Assembly (NCBI GenBank): GCA_027335345.1
Contig: DAHWOF010000089.1
Location: 1 to 40,315, forward strand
DNA length: 40,315 bases
Direction of reading: 5' to 3'
DNA from: Granulicella sp.
GTDB taxonomy: Bacteria; Acidobacteriota; Terriglobia; Terriglobales; Acidobacteriaceae
The notes under the pieces were generated by a model. That model ran no database searches, was not told the DNA's origin, and saw nothing but the letters and a program-made list of their open reading frames with translations. The position numbers and the translations under genes are program-made. Positions 7,601 to 16,766 of the stretch are shown here, piece after piece; position 1 is the stretch's first letter; the number at the start of each line of letters is the position of its first letter.

Positions 7601-9097
7601 ATGCAAATGGAAGCTAACAGGTTGGATTGGCGCTTCAGAATCACAGCAAGCTCTGTACTCGTCGCGTGCGTTTTGACGGTATTGACCGCATCGGCTCAAG
7701 CCGCCGGCAAGAAGCGGCCAGCATCGGCGGAAACAAACATCCCGATCAAACATATCATCATCATTTTTGAGGAGAATCGCACCTTTGACGAGTACTTTGG
7801 AACGTATCCGGGGGCGGATGGGATTCCGATGCGGAATGGAGTTCCGACGGTGTGTGTGCCCGATCCTGCTACAGGCAAGTGTGTGAGGCCCTACCACACG
7901 GATACAGACATAACCTGCGGAGGACCCCACGAGGCAGAAGCTTCCATGGTGGATGTGGCGGATGGAAAAATGAATGGGTTTATTGCCGATATCGAAGCGG
8001 CCAGGAACTATGGGCTTTATCCGCTGGTCTCGGCGCGTCAGTATTGCAGAAACCCACAAGATCCCAGAGAAGCTGATTCCGTGTTGGGCTACTTCAATGG
8101 AACAGATCTTCCCAATTACTGGGCATATGCAAAGCATTTTGTTCTTCAGGATCATATGTTCGAAGCGCTCCACTCGTGGAGTTTCCCTTCGCATCTGTGG
8201 CTTGTATCCGCATGGTCAGCGAATTGCGCGAGTTCGAACGATCCCAAGACTTGTGTGAGCAATCTGATGCCGAGAGACAGGACAGTTGCGAATCCAACGC
8301 CCTTCGCCTGGACTGAGATCACATGGCTACTGCACAAGGCAAATGTAAGTTGGACGTATTACCTTGACCACGGAGCGGAGCAGCCACGGCCGAATCGTGG
8401 GGCGGACAACGGGAAATTCCGCATGCCGACGGGGCACACTGCGCAGTCCGGCGTGCCTATCATCTGGAATGTGTTGCCTGGATTTACGGATGTGCACGAC
8501 GATCACCAGCTCGACAACATTCAGGATCTGAGCCAGTATTTTGTAGCGGCTCAAGAAGGAAAACTGCCTTCAGTCGTCTGGATCTCTCCGAACGGTTTTG
8601 ACAGTGATCATCCTCCGGCAAAGGTGAGCGATGCGCAATCTTACGTAACAAAGATCATCAATGCGGCGATGACAGGCCCGGATTGGAATAGCACGGCGAT
8701 CTTCCTTACGTGGGATGACTGGGGAGGGTTCTACGATCACATGACGCCTCCACGCCTGGACTCCATGGGACTTGGAATTCGCGTTCCGGGTATTCTGATT
8801 AGCCCGTACGCGAAACCGGGGTATATCGACCATCAGACGCTGAGCCCGGATGCGTACCTGAAGTTCATCGAAGATGTCTTTCTGCATGGGCAGAGGCTGG
8901 ATCCCAAGACGGACGGCCGGCCGGACTTGAGGCCAGAGGTTCGAGAGAACGATCCTTCGATAGGAGATCTGATGAACGATTTTGATTTTTCACAGCGTCC
9001 TCAAAAGCCGCTGGTGCTGCCAATCCATCCCAAGACGGCCCTGGTGGAAAATGCACCCCTGAGCCCGCCTGATGCGGACATGGGCAGCCCAAAATGA
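7601..9097 (+). CDS. Secreted phospholipase C/acid phosphatase-like phosphoesterase
   Basis: A 498-residue exported enzyme. A signal peptide (about residues 11-35, cleavage near SAQA-A) precedes [17 protein letters not shown] (residues 51-67), the hallmark of the phosphoesterase family that includes bacterial phospholipase C and AcpA acid phosphatase. Further motifs are [26 protein letters not shown] and [17 protein letters not shown] near residue 368, which carries metal-binding Asp and His. Family members hydrolyse phosphate mono- or diesters in the periplasm or outside the cell. The gene is more AT-rich in third positions than its neighbours and stands alone with its own promoter, so recent acquisition or separate control for phosphate scavenging is possible. 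GGAGG precedes the ATG by about 8 bases. Confidence 0.9.
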   Translation: MQMEANRLDWRFRITASSVLVACVLTVLTASAQAAGKKRPASAETNIPIKHIIIIFEENRTFDEYFGTYPGADGIPMRNGVPTVCVPDPATGKCVRPYHTDTDITCGGPHEAEASMVDVADGKMNGFIADIEAARNYGLYPLVSARQYCRNPQDPREADSVLGYFNGTDLPNYWAYAKHFVLQDHMFEALHSWSFPSHLWLVSAWSANCASSNDPKTCVSNLMPRDRTVANPTPFAWTEITWLLHKANVSWTYYLDHGAEQPRPNRGADNGKFRMPTGHTAQSGVPIIWNVLPGFTDVHDDHQLDNIQDLSQYFVAAQEGKLPSVVWISPNGFDSDHPPAKVSDAQSYVTKIINAAMTGPDWNSTAIFLTWDDWGGFYDHMTPPRLDSMGLGIRVPGILISPYAKPGYIDHQTLSPDAYLKFIEDVFLHGQRLDPKTDGRPDLRPEVRENDPSIGDLMNDFDFSQRPQKPLVLPIHPKTALVENAPLSPPDADMGSPK

Positions 9098-9269
9098 TGG
9101 GCCAAGTGCGGATGGCCAAGAGCGATAGAGCCTCCGTGACAGAGGTGTCCTGAGTTCGTCACGCGCGGCGACAACCCAAGGCGCTGGTGGTTGAGCGCTG
9201 CGCCGACGATGCTACGCTCGATCTTTTGGCTCGCCATCGACGCACACGCCTCCTCACGCTGCCCTCTGC

Positions 9270-11630
9270 CTACGGCTTGGCGTCGCTCAGCGACGGCGGC
9301 GCATCGGCCGGCGCGGAGCCCCAGGCATGGTTCGGCGTCGTTCCCAGGTCGAAGCGCAAGTTGCCTCCTGCGGAGATCGCCTTGAACGAGATCCAGTTCT
9401 GCGCGTGCGCCTGGCCGTTCAGATCCGTCTTCTGAATATAGGCCGCCTTCGGCGCAGCGCCACTGGCTTCAATGGTGAACGACTTGCCCGTATACGGCTG
9501 GCGCAGGTGAATGACGGTCTTTGGAAACACCGGACCCACCAGCTCATAGGCCAGGCTCGCCGGGTCCACGCTGTAGATGCCCATCATGCTAAGAACCGCC
9601 CAGGAGGACATCTCGCCGCAGTCATCATTGCCGGGGATGCCGTTGGGGTCATCCGTGTAGTTTTCATCGAGCACACGGCGGACAACCCGCTGCGTCTCCC
9701 ACGGCCGACCGGAGAAGTTGAACAGGAACGGCGCTTCAAGATCCGTCTCGTTGTAAGGGTTGTAGTACTTGCCGTACCAGTTCGGGACCGGATAGTTGAA
9801 GAACTCCTTCAGACGCTGGTTGAACTGGTCGGCGCCCATGGCCTTCACCACCCAGGCCACATCGGCGGGCTCCAGCCACTGATAGTGCCAGCCGCTGCCT
9901 TCGATGAAGCCGTGACCATCCTGCGCGGGATCGAAAGGCTCAACCCAGTCGCCATCGGCCTTGCGCGGACGGAAGAAGCCATCCGCGCTATCGAAGACGT
10001 TGCGGTAGTACAGCGCGCGATCGTAGAGCGTTTTGGCGTCAGCGGTTTTGCCAAGATCTTCAGCCAAATGGTAGAGCGAGGCGTAGGCGATGGCGTCCTC
10101 TTGAAGCTGCGAGACCGAGCCGTAACCCACCTTGTCATCCGGCACGTAGTGAATCTTGTTGATCCAGTCGATGCCCGCCTCGCCGGCGTACGGATGGCCG
10201 GGTCCCGGAGCCTCGGTGGCGTCTTTGAACATGCCTTCCCAGCCCGCCTTCATGTCGAAGCCGTGCAGGCCATCCAGCCAGGCAGTGGCCAGCGCCACAC
10301 TCAACGGACTGCCCGCCATCACGTTGGTATACAGGTTGGCTTGCGGCCAGCGGCCCACCCAGCCGCCCTGCTGGTACATCAGCACCACGGACTGCGCCAT
10401 GTCTTCCATGCGCTGCGGCTCGATCATCGCCAGCAGCGGAATCTCGCTGCGGTAGATGTCCCAGCCCGAGTAGTTGGCATAGACAGCATGTCCCGGAGGC
10501 GCTGTGTGGATCTTGCCGTCGAAGCCCAGGTAGCGGCCATCCGCGTCGCTGAACAGACTGGGCATCAGCAGGGAGTGGTAGAGCGCCGTATAGAACACCG
10601 TGCGTTGCGCCGGGGTTCCTCCAGAGACGTCAATTGTCCCCAGCTCGCGGTTCCACGCCGTGTTGGCCTCGCTGCGAATCGTTGCGAAGTCCTTGCCCGC
10701 CGCCTCAGTCTTCATGTTGTTCTCCGCGCCGGCGGGGTCAACATAGGAGATGGCAATCTTCACCGTGACCGTCTGCGCGTGGGGCGCGGCAGGCCAGCTT
10801 GTGTAAGCCCCGATCCATCCTTGATGCTCAGACTGCTCCGCCGTGCGGCTACCCGCGGCGATGCTTCCCGGCCGGCCGTACTTCGCCCCAGTCCAGGTGC
10901 CGTAGGATGCAAACGGCTTGCTGAAGGTCATGACGAAGTAGACCTTGTAGCTCTGCCGGTTGCCGCAAAACGCTCGGTCTTCTACGTAACCCTCCATCTG
11001 CCTGTCGCCCACAATCTGGACAGAAGCTCCCGTCACGTGGTTCTCCGTGTGGCTGATGGGCAACAGAATGTTTGCCGGCTGGTTGGCAGGGAAGGTGAAT
11101 CGAGCGATGCCGGTGTGATCCGTGGCGCTCAGCTCGGCATTGATGTTCCACTCCAGCAAGCGCACCTGGTAGTAGCCCGGCTTGGCGCTCTCCATCGAGT
11201 GCGAGTACGGCGACGAAACATCGTCTTGCGTGGTGTGAATCGGCCCAGTGGTTGCCGTAAAGAAGACGTCGCCCTCATTCGGGCATCCCACGCCACTCAT
11301 GTGGGTCATGCTGAATCCGCCGATAAAAGGGTCAGCATAGTGGTAACCATAACCATGTTCTTCGGTATCCGGGCTGAGCTGCACCATGCCAAAGGGCGTG
11401 GTGGCGCCGGGAAACAGATTGATGCCCCCTCCAGGGCCAGCTCCAGTGCCAAGGATCGGATCCACGCTGGCAGCGGGGCCGGAAGAAGATGCGGTTCCTG
11501 ACGAAGAATCCTGCGCCCAGGCGAAGGAGATGAGCGCCCCAAGAACGATGAGCGCAGTGATGGATTCTTTGGAGCGAGACAAGAGGGTCGTGAAAAGGCT
11601 TGCAGTGGAACGGGAAGACGTCTTCATCAT
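9270..11630 (-). CDS. GH92 alpha-mannosidase, secreted
   Basis: A 786-residue protein of glycoside hydrolase family 92, calcium-dependent exo-alpha-mannosidases acting mainly on alpha-1,2-linked mannose. A signal peptide (hydrophobic ALIVLGALISFAWA, about residues 24-37) is followed by a Ser-rich linker. The N-terminal domain has the family block GPGGGINLFPGATTPFGMVQLSPDT, and the catalytic part has GWDIYRSEIPLLAMIEPQR, GSGWHYQWLEPADVAWV and GNDDCGEMSSWAVLSMMGIY with the acidic residues expected. ATG 11630 follows AGGAG by 7 bases; the open frame extends further upstream but is not coding-like. A 12-bp palindrome sits just before the ribosome site. No SusC/D-type genes are nearby; it probably trims mannan or glycoproteins outside the cytoplasm. 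Confidence 0.95.
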   Translation of the reverse strand: MMKTSSRSTASLFTTLLSRSKESITALIVLGALISFAWAQDSSSGTASSSGPAASVDPILGTGAGPGGGINLFPGATTPFGMVQLSPDTEEHGYGYHYADPFIGGFSMTHMSGVGCPNEGDVFFTATTGPIHTTQDDVSSPYSHSMESAKPGYYQVRLLEWNINAELSATDHTGIARFTFPANQPANILLPISHTENHVTGASVQIVGDRQMEGYVEDRAFCGNRQSYKVYFVMTFSKPFASYGTWTGAKYGRPGSIAAGSRTAEQSEHQGWIGAYTSWPAAPHAQTVTVKIAISYVDPAGAENNMKTEAAGKDFATIRSEANTAWNRELGTIDVSGGTPAQRTVFYTALYHSLLMPSLFSDADGRYLGFDGKIHTAPPGHAVYANYSGWDIYRSEIPLLAMIEPQRMEDMAQSVVLMYQQGGWVGRWPQANLYTNVMAGSPLSVALATAWLDGLHGFDMKAGWEGMFKDATEAPGPGHPYAGEAGIDWINKIHYVPDDKVGYGSVSQLQEDAIAYASLYHLAEDLGKTADAKTLYDRALYYRNVFDSADGFFRPRKADGDWVEPFDPAQDGHGFIEGSGWHYQWLEPADVAWVVKAMGADQFNQRLKEFFNYPVPNWYGKYYNPYNETDLEAPFLFNFSGRPWETQRVVRRVLDENYTDDPNGIPGNDDCGEMSSWAVLSMMGIYSVDPASLAYELVGPVFPKTVIHLRQPYTGKSFTIEASGAAPKAAYIQKTDLNGQAHAQNWISFKAISAGGNLRFDLGTTPNHAWGSAPADAPPSLSDAKP

Positions 11631-11652
11631 GTAGCTTCTCCTGGAGTGGACT

Positions 11653-11664
11653 CCTCGATCGAGG
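11653..11664. promoter_or_regulatory. 12-bp perfect palindrome in the GH92 leader
   Basis: CCTCGATCGAGG is perfectly symmetric and is framed by GTGGA (11646-11650) and TCCAC (11666-11670). It lies 23 bases upstream of the GH92 ATG, next to the ribosome site. It could be an operator or an mRNA hairpin affecting translation. Confidence 0.5.
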
Positions 11665-11670
11665 ATCCAC

Positions 11671-11958
11671 TGCAAGAATACTCCAGCCGGAGCGCTCGCT
11701 CGCCTGAACCGGCCGGAGCGTTCTTCTCTGGTCCTCTCCTCGTACGGAATATCCTGCGTCAATAGGCAGAAGAGCAAAGCTTGTGGGCTCAAGCTGCCCA
11801 TGACTTGCCGGAGCCAGATCGCTCCTGTCCTGGCGGCGCCGAACAGAAGACCTCCGGGCGCGAAAAGATCCTCCAGAGGAGCAGCTACAGAAGGATGAGC
11901 CTCGAACCCTGGCCTCACGCGCCCTGCGGCGAAGCTCGAAGATCGATCTCGTTTGCGC
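11671..11958. other. Rest of the gap between otsB and the GH92 gene
   Basis: No supported gene. The region should hold the GH92 promoter and the end of the otsAB transcript. I see no clear -35/-10 pair or T-rich terminator. Confidence 0.4.
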
Positions 11959-12705
11959 CTATCCCGCCGTTTCCATCTCGCGCAGATGCTTCAACCAGGT
12001 CAGAAGCTGATCAATCTCCATCTGCGAGCGCAGATAGTAGCTGGCCTTGGTCTGCTTCTTCTTGCCGATGCGGACCGCGACCACCTCTCCTTCCAGACCA
12101 AAGGCGTCTTCGTCGTTCTCATCGTCGCCCAGATACAAGACCCGGTTGCAGCCCAGGCGGTCCCACTCGGCGGCCACAGCGTCGGCTTTGTTGGGAGCGC
12201 CATCGGCCACAAGATTCACCACCTTCTTGCCGCCGAAGGCCCGAACCTGATTCAACTTGGCCACGGCGGAGGCAATCCGGCGCAGCGACTGCGCGGGCCG
12301 CGAAGACTGGCGATAGTGGACCGCCAGGGACGTTCCCTTGTCCTCCACCCAGACGCCGGGAAGGTCTCCAATCTCGGCTTCCAGCATCTTCTTCCAGTGC
12401 CTTATGCGGTGGTCTTCATGCTTCCTGCCGTCCGCCTGAGCCCCGTGGTTGCCAAAGATGCCGGCCAGGGGAATGCCCTTCAGCCGCTGAAGAACATCTT
12501 CTCGCTTCCTGCCCGAGACCACAATGCACGGATAGAGCGACGCCACGCGCCTGAGCAGTCTTCGCGTGGAGCCGCGCATCCGGGCCATGCGGGGGTTATC
12601 CACAATGGGAGCCAGCGTGCCGTCGAAATCAAAGGCGCACAGGGTACGGTCCTGGGCCAAACTCTTCACAACAGGTATGGATGTCTTGGATAGGAGATAC
12701 TTCAT
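11959..12705 (-). CDS. otsB: Trehalose-6-phosphate phosphatase
   Basis: A 248-residue HAD-superfamily phosphatase that removes phosphate from trehalose 6-phosphate. HAD motif I is DFDGTLAPI (nucleophile D26, second D28), motif II is VVSGRKRED, and motif IV is GDDENDEDAF near residue 195. FGNHGAQ matches the trehalose-phosphatase cap region. ATG 12705 lies 2 bases after the otsA stop, so the two are translationally coupled. An in-frame extension to 12807 lies wholly inside otsA and is not used. Two-gene order otsA-otsB gives the complete OtsAB route from UDP-glucose and glucose 6-phosphate to trehalose. Confidence 0.95.
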   Translation of the reverse strand: MKYLLSKTSIPVVKSLAQDRTLCAFDFDGTLAPIVDNPRMARMRGSTRRLLRRVASLYPCIVVSGRKREDVLQRLKGIPLAGIFGNHGAQADGRKHEDHRIRHWKKMLEAEIGDLPGVWVEDKGTSLAVHYRQSSRPAQSLRRIASAVAKLNQVRAFGGKKVVNLVADGAPNKADAVAAEWDRLGCNRVLYLGDDENDEDAFGLEGEVVAVRIGKKKQTKASYYLRSQMEIDQLLTWLKHLREMETAG

Positions 12706-12707
12706 GG

Positions 12708-14957
12708 TCAAAGGTTGGTACCCACGGGAATACGTTCCGCCAGGCGCCCGGAGAGCCGCTCCTGACTGCGCAGGTGCGCGGCATCCACAAGCATCTTTCC
12801 CGCCCACCGATAAACATTGAAACGGCCAATCATGGAGCGCATCGCCTGCATGCGGTCTAGCTGCTCTTCCTCAGGCATGGAAAGCGCAGCGGCCAGGGCG
12901 TCACTGCTCTTTACCAGATCGTATGGATTCACAATCAACGCTTCGGTCAGCTCCTGCGCCGCTCCCGTAAACTCACTCAGAATCAGAACGCCGCGCAGAT
13001 CGGTGCGCGCGGCCACAAACTCCTTGGCTACAAGATTCATGCCGTCGTGCAAGCTGCTTACATAGCAAAGATCCGCGGCGCGATAGTAGCGGAAGACCTC
13101 AGGCGGCTCATGATGAGAACGCAGCAGGACGACGGGGCGATAGTCTTCCGCGCCGAATCGATCGTTGATGCGCTCGGCCAGCAGTTCAACCGCCTCATTC
13201 AGATCCTTGTACCGGGTGATCTTGGTGCGGCTGGGTTCTGCAAGCTGAACAAAGGTAAAGCGTCCACGAAACTTCGGATAGCGCTCCAGCAGCATCTCCA
13301 CCGCCGCCAGCCGCTCTTCAATGCCTTTGGTGTAGTCCAGGCGGTCAACGCCAAGACCCAGCAGGGCATCCGGCTTCAAGCCAAGCTCCTGGAACACTCT
13401 TGCTCGGCACTCTTCAGGCGCCGGCGACATCTCCACCCAATGCACGGGCCACTCCAGGGAGATGGGATACGGCCGGACCAGCGTCCTTTGCCCGTGCATG
13501 ATCACCGCATTCTGTTCTCTGTCGCGTCTGGTCTCCAGATAGCGGTCCACCGAGTCCAGAAAGTTGTTGCAGTGGAGCTGGGTGTGGAAGCCAACGATGC
13601 TGCTGCCCAGCAGCCCCTCCAGGATTTCGTTGTGCCAGGGGCAGATGCCCATTCGCTCCGCGTTCGGCCATGGAATGTGCCAGAAGGCGATGATGGTCGC
13701 CGCCGGCATGCGCTTCCGAATCATGGCCGGCGCCAGCGCAAAGTGGTAGTCCTCCACCATGATGATGGGGTCTTCGGAGTCCACTTCCTCGCACACCGCG
13801 TCAGAAAACTTCTGATTCACCTGCTTGTAGTACTCCCAATCTTCCGCGCGAAAGGTGGGACGCGTGTGGGCGATGTGACATAGCGGCCAAAGCCCCTCAT
13901 TGGAGAAGCCGTAATAATGTCCCTGCTGCTCCTCTTCGCTGAGCCAGATGCGGCGTATGTGGTAAGACTCCTCCTCCGGTGGAACCCGCACGTGATCGCT
14001 GCGATCCACCGTCTCTCGATCGGCGTTGCCACTGCCGTGGGCCACCCATACGCCGGAGCAGGCGCGCATGATCGGCTCCAGCGCCGTCACCAGACCGCTG
14101 GCCGGATGCTGTACTTCGATCCCGCCATCTTCTCCTCGAATATGGCTATAGGGTTCGCGATTGGCAAGAATCACAATCTTCTCGCCGTGCAGATTGCGAT
14201 TCAGAATCTGCCTCAGCCGGTCCGCCGTCCACTGTCCGGGCAGGTCCTCGCGCTCGTCGGCCATGCGCGCAATCAGCTCGCGCACATCGCTCAGGATGGG
14301 CTGAAACTCACGCGGCTGTTTCTTGGCCCCGCCGTGCAGCAGCTTGCGTACCTCCGTGCTCCAGTCGTCGCGGACCCGCCGGGCAACCAGCAGCGGAACG
14401 CCGAAGGCCAGCACCGCAAGAAAACCAAAGACAATCAGCAGAAAGGTCTGCGCTCTCGCCTCGCGACGCTGAATGTAGCTGAGGTCATGGGCAAGGATCA
14501 CAAAGCCCAGAATCTGCCCCTGCATGATCACCGGCATGGCCGCAACGTACACCCGCCCGGTCGGCAGCGTGGCGATGGTGCTCCACTGCTGCAGCTTCGG
14601 ATTCGTGTCGCCCGCAGCCGTGCCCGCGGCGCGCACCCAGGCTCCCAACGCCTGGCAACGAAAGACCTCCGGAAGGTCCGGCGTCATGGACCGGGTTGTC
14701 AAATCAACATTGCAGGCCGCAACTCCAATCACGTGCTGGTTGCGATCAATGGCTATCAACCGATTCTTCAGGCCATCGGGATCGTACCAGGCATCGGCCA
14801 GCGACCGCGTCGCGCTCACCATCGCAAGCCGAGCATGCTCACTGACGTCTCGCTCAAACCATTCGCGCGTTGTGGTCTGCACCACTCCGGACACTGTCCA
14901 GGTCAACAACGCAAGGGCTACCAGCAGGCCGAGGATGAACCTCGCCAATCGCGTCAT
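12708..14957 (-). CDS. otsA: Membrane-anchored trehalose-6-phosphate synthase with periplasmic domain
   Basis: A 749-residue protein, against about 470 for plain OtsA. Helix 1 (about 5-27), a 140-residue extracytoplasmic region (28-170) with two Cys (C82, C101), and helix 2 (171-193) precede a charged linker and a GT20 catalytic domain (about 258-740). The stretch GQILGFVILAHDLSYI before helix 2 resembles the end of Cache-type sensor domains. Catalytic features look intact: ILANREP, EDYHFALAP, IPWPNAE, GVDRLDYTKGIEERL (Arg and Lys for the donor phosphates) and HDGMNLVAKEF. It should make trehalose 6-phosphate at the inner membrane face. A glucosylglycerol-phosphate synthase is less likely given the adjacent otsB. 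No Shine-Dalgarno precedes ATG 14957, and a perfect TATAAT ends 7 bases before it, so the transcript may be leaderless. Confidence 0.93.
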   Translation of the reverse strand: MTRLARFILGLLVALALLTWTVSGVVQTTTREWFERDVSEHARLAMVSATRSLADAWYDPDGLKNRLIAIDRNQHVIGVAACNVDLTTRSMTPDLPEVFRCQALGAWVRAAGTAAGDTNPKLQQWSTIATLPTGRVYVAAMPVIMQGQILGFVILAHDLSYIQRREARAQTFLLIVFGFLAVLAFGVPLLVARRVRDDWSTEVRKLLHGGAKKQPREFQPILSDVRELIARMADEREDLPGQWTADRLRQILNRNLHGEKIVILANREPYSHIRGEDGGIEVQHPASGLVTALEPIMRACSGVWVAHGSGNADRETVDRSDHVRVPPEEESYHIRRIWLSEEEQQGHYYGFSNEGLWPLCHIAHTRPTFRAEDWEYYKQVNQKFSDAVCEEVDSEDPIIMVEDYHFALAPAMIRKRMPAATIIAFWHIPWPNAERMGICPWHNEILEGLLGSSIVGFHTQLHCNNFLDSVDRYLETRRDREQNAVIMHGQRTLVRPYPISLEWPVHWVEMSPAPEECRARVFQELGLKPDALLGLGVDRLDYTKGIEERLAAVEMLLERYPKFRGRFTFVQLAEPSRTKITRYKDLNEAVELLAERINDRFGAEDYRPVVLLRSHHEPPEVFRYYRAADLCYVSSLHDGMNLVAKEFVAARTDLRGVLILSEFTGAAQELTEALIVNPYDLVKSSDALAAALSMPEEEQLDRMQAMRSMIGRFNVYRWAGKMLVDAAHLRSQERLSGRLAERIPVGTNL

Positions 14958-14962
14958 GTTTC

Positions 14963-14971
14963 TATTATATA
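14963..14971. promoter_or_regulatory. Overlapping divergent -10 elements between otsA and GH15
   Basis: The entire gap between the two start codons is 15 bases. On the minus strand TATAAT (14969-14964) is a perfect -10; on the plus strand TATTAT (14963-14968) or TATATA (14966-14971) could serve GH15. No good -35 is visible on either side. Both predicted starts fall at or next to the start codons. Confidence 0.55.
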
Positions 14972-14972
14972 A

Positions 14973-16766
14973 ATGGGACTGATGAGCCTGCCCGGGAAAA
15001 TGCGAATTGAAGACCTAGGACTGATCGGAAACTGCCAGTTCTCTGCGTTGATCCACAAAAGCGGCGAAATTGTCTGGTGCTGTCTCCCTCGCTTCGACTC
15101 CGAACCGATCTTCTCGACTCTGTTGGATCAGGAAGAGGGCGGCTGCTTTCGCATCGGGCCGGCGAACGGAGAGATGGGCACACAAGCCTATGTGCCCAAT
15201 ACCAACATTCTGGAAACCACCTTCCATACGGACACGGGGTCCTTCAAAATCATCGACTTCGCTCCCCGTTTCCTGCACTACGATCGCACCTTCCGGCCCA
15301 AGCAGTTGTACCGGATCCTGGAGCCGATCTCCGGCGCGCCGCGTATCGAGATCGTCTGCGCGCCAAAACTGGGCTGGTCCAAGGCTCAGCCGAAGACCGT
15401 CGAAGGCTCCCACCATCTGCGCTTTCAAGGATTCGACACCGAACTGCGGCTGACCACAGACATCTCTCTCTCTTACTTGAACGGCAGGCCCTTCACGCTC
15501 ACCGGCCGCCAGCACATGATCCTGGCCTGGGGAGCGCCCATTGAAGAACCCGTCGCCCCACTGTGCGAACGGTTCCTGAATGAGACCACCCGCTACTGGC
15601 AACGCTGGGTAAAACAGTGCGAGATTCCGCCCATGTTCCAGAAAGAGGTAATCCGCTCAGCCCTGGCGCTGAAGCTGCATTGCTTTGAGGATACCGGAGC
15701 CATCATCGCCGCCATGACCACCTCCATCCCGGAGTCGCCCGAGGGCGGCCGCACCTGGGACTATCGCTACTGCTGGCTGCGCGACTCCTACTATGTGCTC
15801 AGCGCCTTCGGGTTGCTCGGCCAGTTTGAGGAACGCGAGCAGTTCGTCCAGTACCTGCTGAATGTGGCCGGAGGCGCTCCGGACCTGAACCTTGCTCCTC
15901 TTTATCGAGTCGATGGCACCAGCAACCTCGACGAATCCATCCTTGAACATTGGGCCGGCTACAACGGCATCAAGCCGGTGCGCATCGGAAACGGCGCCGC
16001 GCTGCACTCTCAGAACGACATCTTTGGAGAGATGGTCATGGCCTTGGCGCCGGTCTTTCTGGATGAGCGCATGAGTGCGGAGCGCTCACCCGCAGCCCTG
16101 CGTCTGATGGAAGGATTGGCGCGCAAGGCCATCTCCGTCTCCGGCAAGCCCGATGCAGGCATCTGGGAGTATCGCACCGAGTGGCAGCCGCAGACCTTCT
16201 CCAATCTGATGTGCTGGGCCGCGGCGGACCGCATGGGCAAGATCGCCGATCTGCATGCGCCGGAGCATGCCGCCGAGTTTCACGCCGCCGCCGATCGCAT
16301 TCATGCTGAGGTACTGGCCAACTCATGGAACGCAAAGCTCAACAGCTTTGTCGGCCACTACGGCGGCGAGGACCTGGATGCTTCGCTGCTGCAGATGGTT
16401 CAGTTGCGCTTTCTTCCTCCCGGCGATCCAAGGATTGTCAGCACCATCGAGAAGATCCATAAAGACCTGGCGCTCGGCGATTGGCTGCAACGCTACAGCT
16501 TGAACGACGGATTCGGCAAACCCTCCGTCGCCTTTGTCATCTGCGCCTTCTGGCTGATTGAGGCGCTGGCCACCATCGGTCGGCAGGCAGACGCCAGAGC
16601 GGTCTTCCAGCGAATCTATGCCACCCTGTCGCCCCTCGGCCTTCTGGCCGAGGACTACGATCCCAGAGAGAAGCGCATGTGGGGCAACTTCCCCCAGACC
16701 TACTCTCACGTCGGTCTGATTCACGCCGCCTTCGCCGCCTCACCCCGTTGGGCGGAGGTGCTGTAG
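14973..16766 (+). CDS. GH15 glucoamylase/trehalase-like glycoside hydrolase
   Basis: A 597-residue cytosolic (no signal peptide) GH15 enzyme. The N-terminal beta-domain begins RIEDLGLIGNCQFSALI...FDSEPIFSTLLD. The catalytic (alpha/alpha)6 barrel carries WDYRYCWLRDSYY, then GIWEYR (about residues 396-401, general acid Glu) and LLAEDYDP...GNFPQTYSHVGLIHAA (about 556 on, candidate base Glu). GH15 members cleave alpha-glucosidic bonds in maltodextrin or, in several actinobacteria and archaea, in trehalose. Being divergent from otsAB across 15 bases makes a trehalase role attractive, but this is inference. The start is uncertain: ATG 14973, 14982 or 15000 are all in frame, and none has a clear ribosome site. 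Confidence 0.9.
   Translation: MGLMSLPGKMRIEDLGLIGNCQFSALIHKSGEIVWCCLPRFDSEPIFSTLLDQEEGGCFRIGPANGEMGTQAYVPNTNILETTFHTDTGSFKIIDFAPRFLHYDRTFRPKQLYRILEPISGAPRIEIVCAPKLGWSKAQPKTVEGSHHLRFQGFDTELRLTTDISLSYLNGRPFTLTGRQHMILAWGAPIEEPVAPLCERFLNETTRYWQRWVKQCEIPPMFQKEVIRSALALKLHCFEDTGAIIAAMTTSIPESPEGGRTWDYRYCWLRDSYYVLSAFGLLGQFEEREQFVQYLLNVAGGAPDLNLAPLYRVDGTSNLDESILEHWAGYNGIKPVRIGNGAALHSQNDIFGEMVMALAPVFLDERMSAERSPAALRLMEGLARKAISVSGKPDAGIWEYRTEWQPQTFSNLMCWAAADRMGKIADLHAPEHAAEFHAAADRIHAEVLANSWNAKLNSFVGHYGGEDLDASLLQMVQLRFLPPGDPRIVSTIEKIHKDLALGDWLQRYSLNDGFGKPSVAFVICAFWLIEALATIGRQADARAVFQRIYATLSPLGLLAEDYDPREKRMWGNFPQTYSHVGLIHAAFAASPRWAEVL

Noticed and set aside
9327-11501. 724-codon plus-strand open frame
   Set aside because: It is the exact antisense of the GH92 gene, which has clear family motifs, a signal peptide and a ribosome site.
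12706-12807. Longer start for otsB at 12807
   Set aside because: The extension lies entirely inside the otsA reading frame and adds residues not found in this phosphatase family; ATG 12705 sits 2 bases after the otsA stop.
13917-14972. Plus-strand open frame of 351 codons
   Set aside because: Antisense to the otsA catalytic and membrane regions; its amino acid content is typical of a shadow of GC-rich coding DNA.
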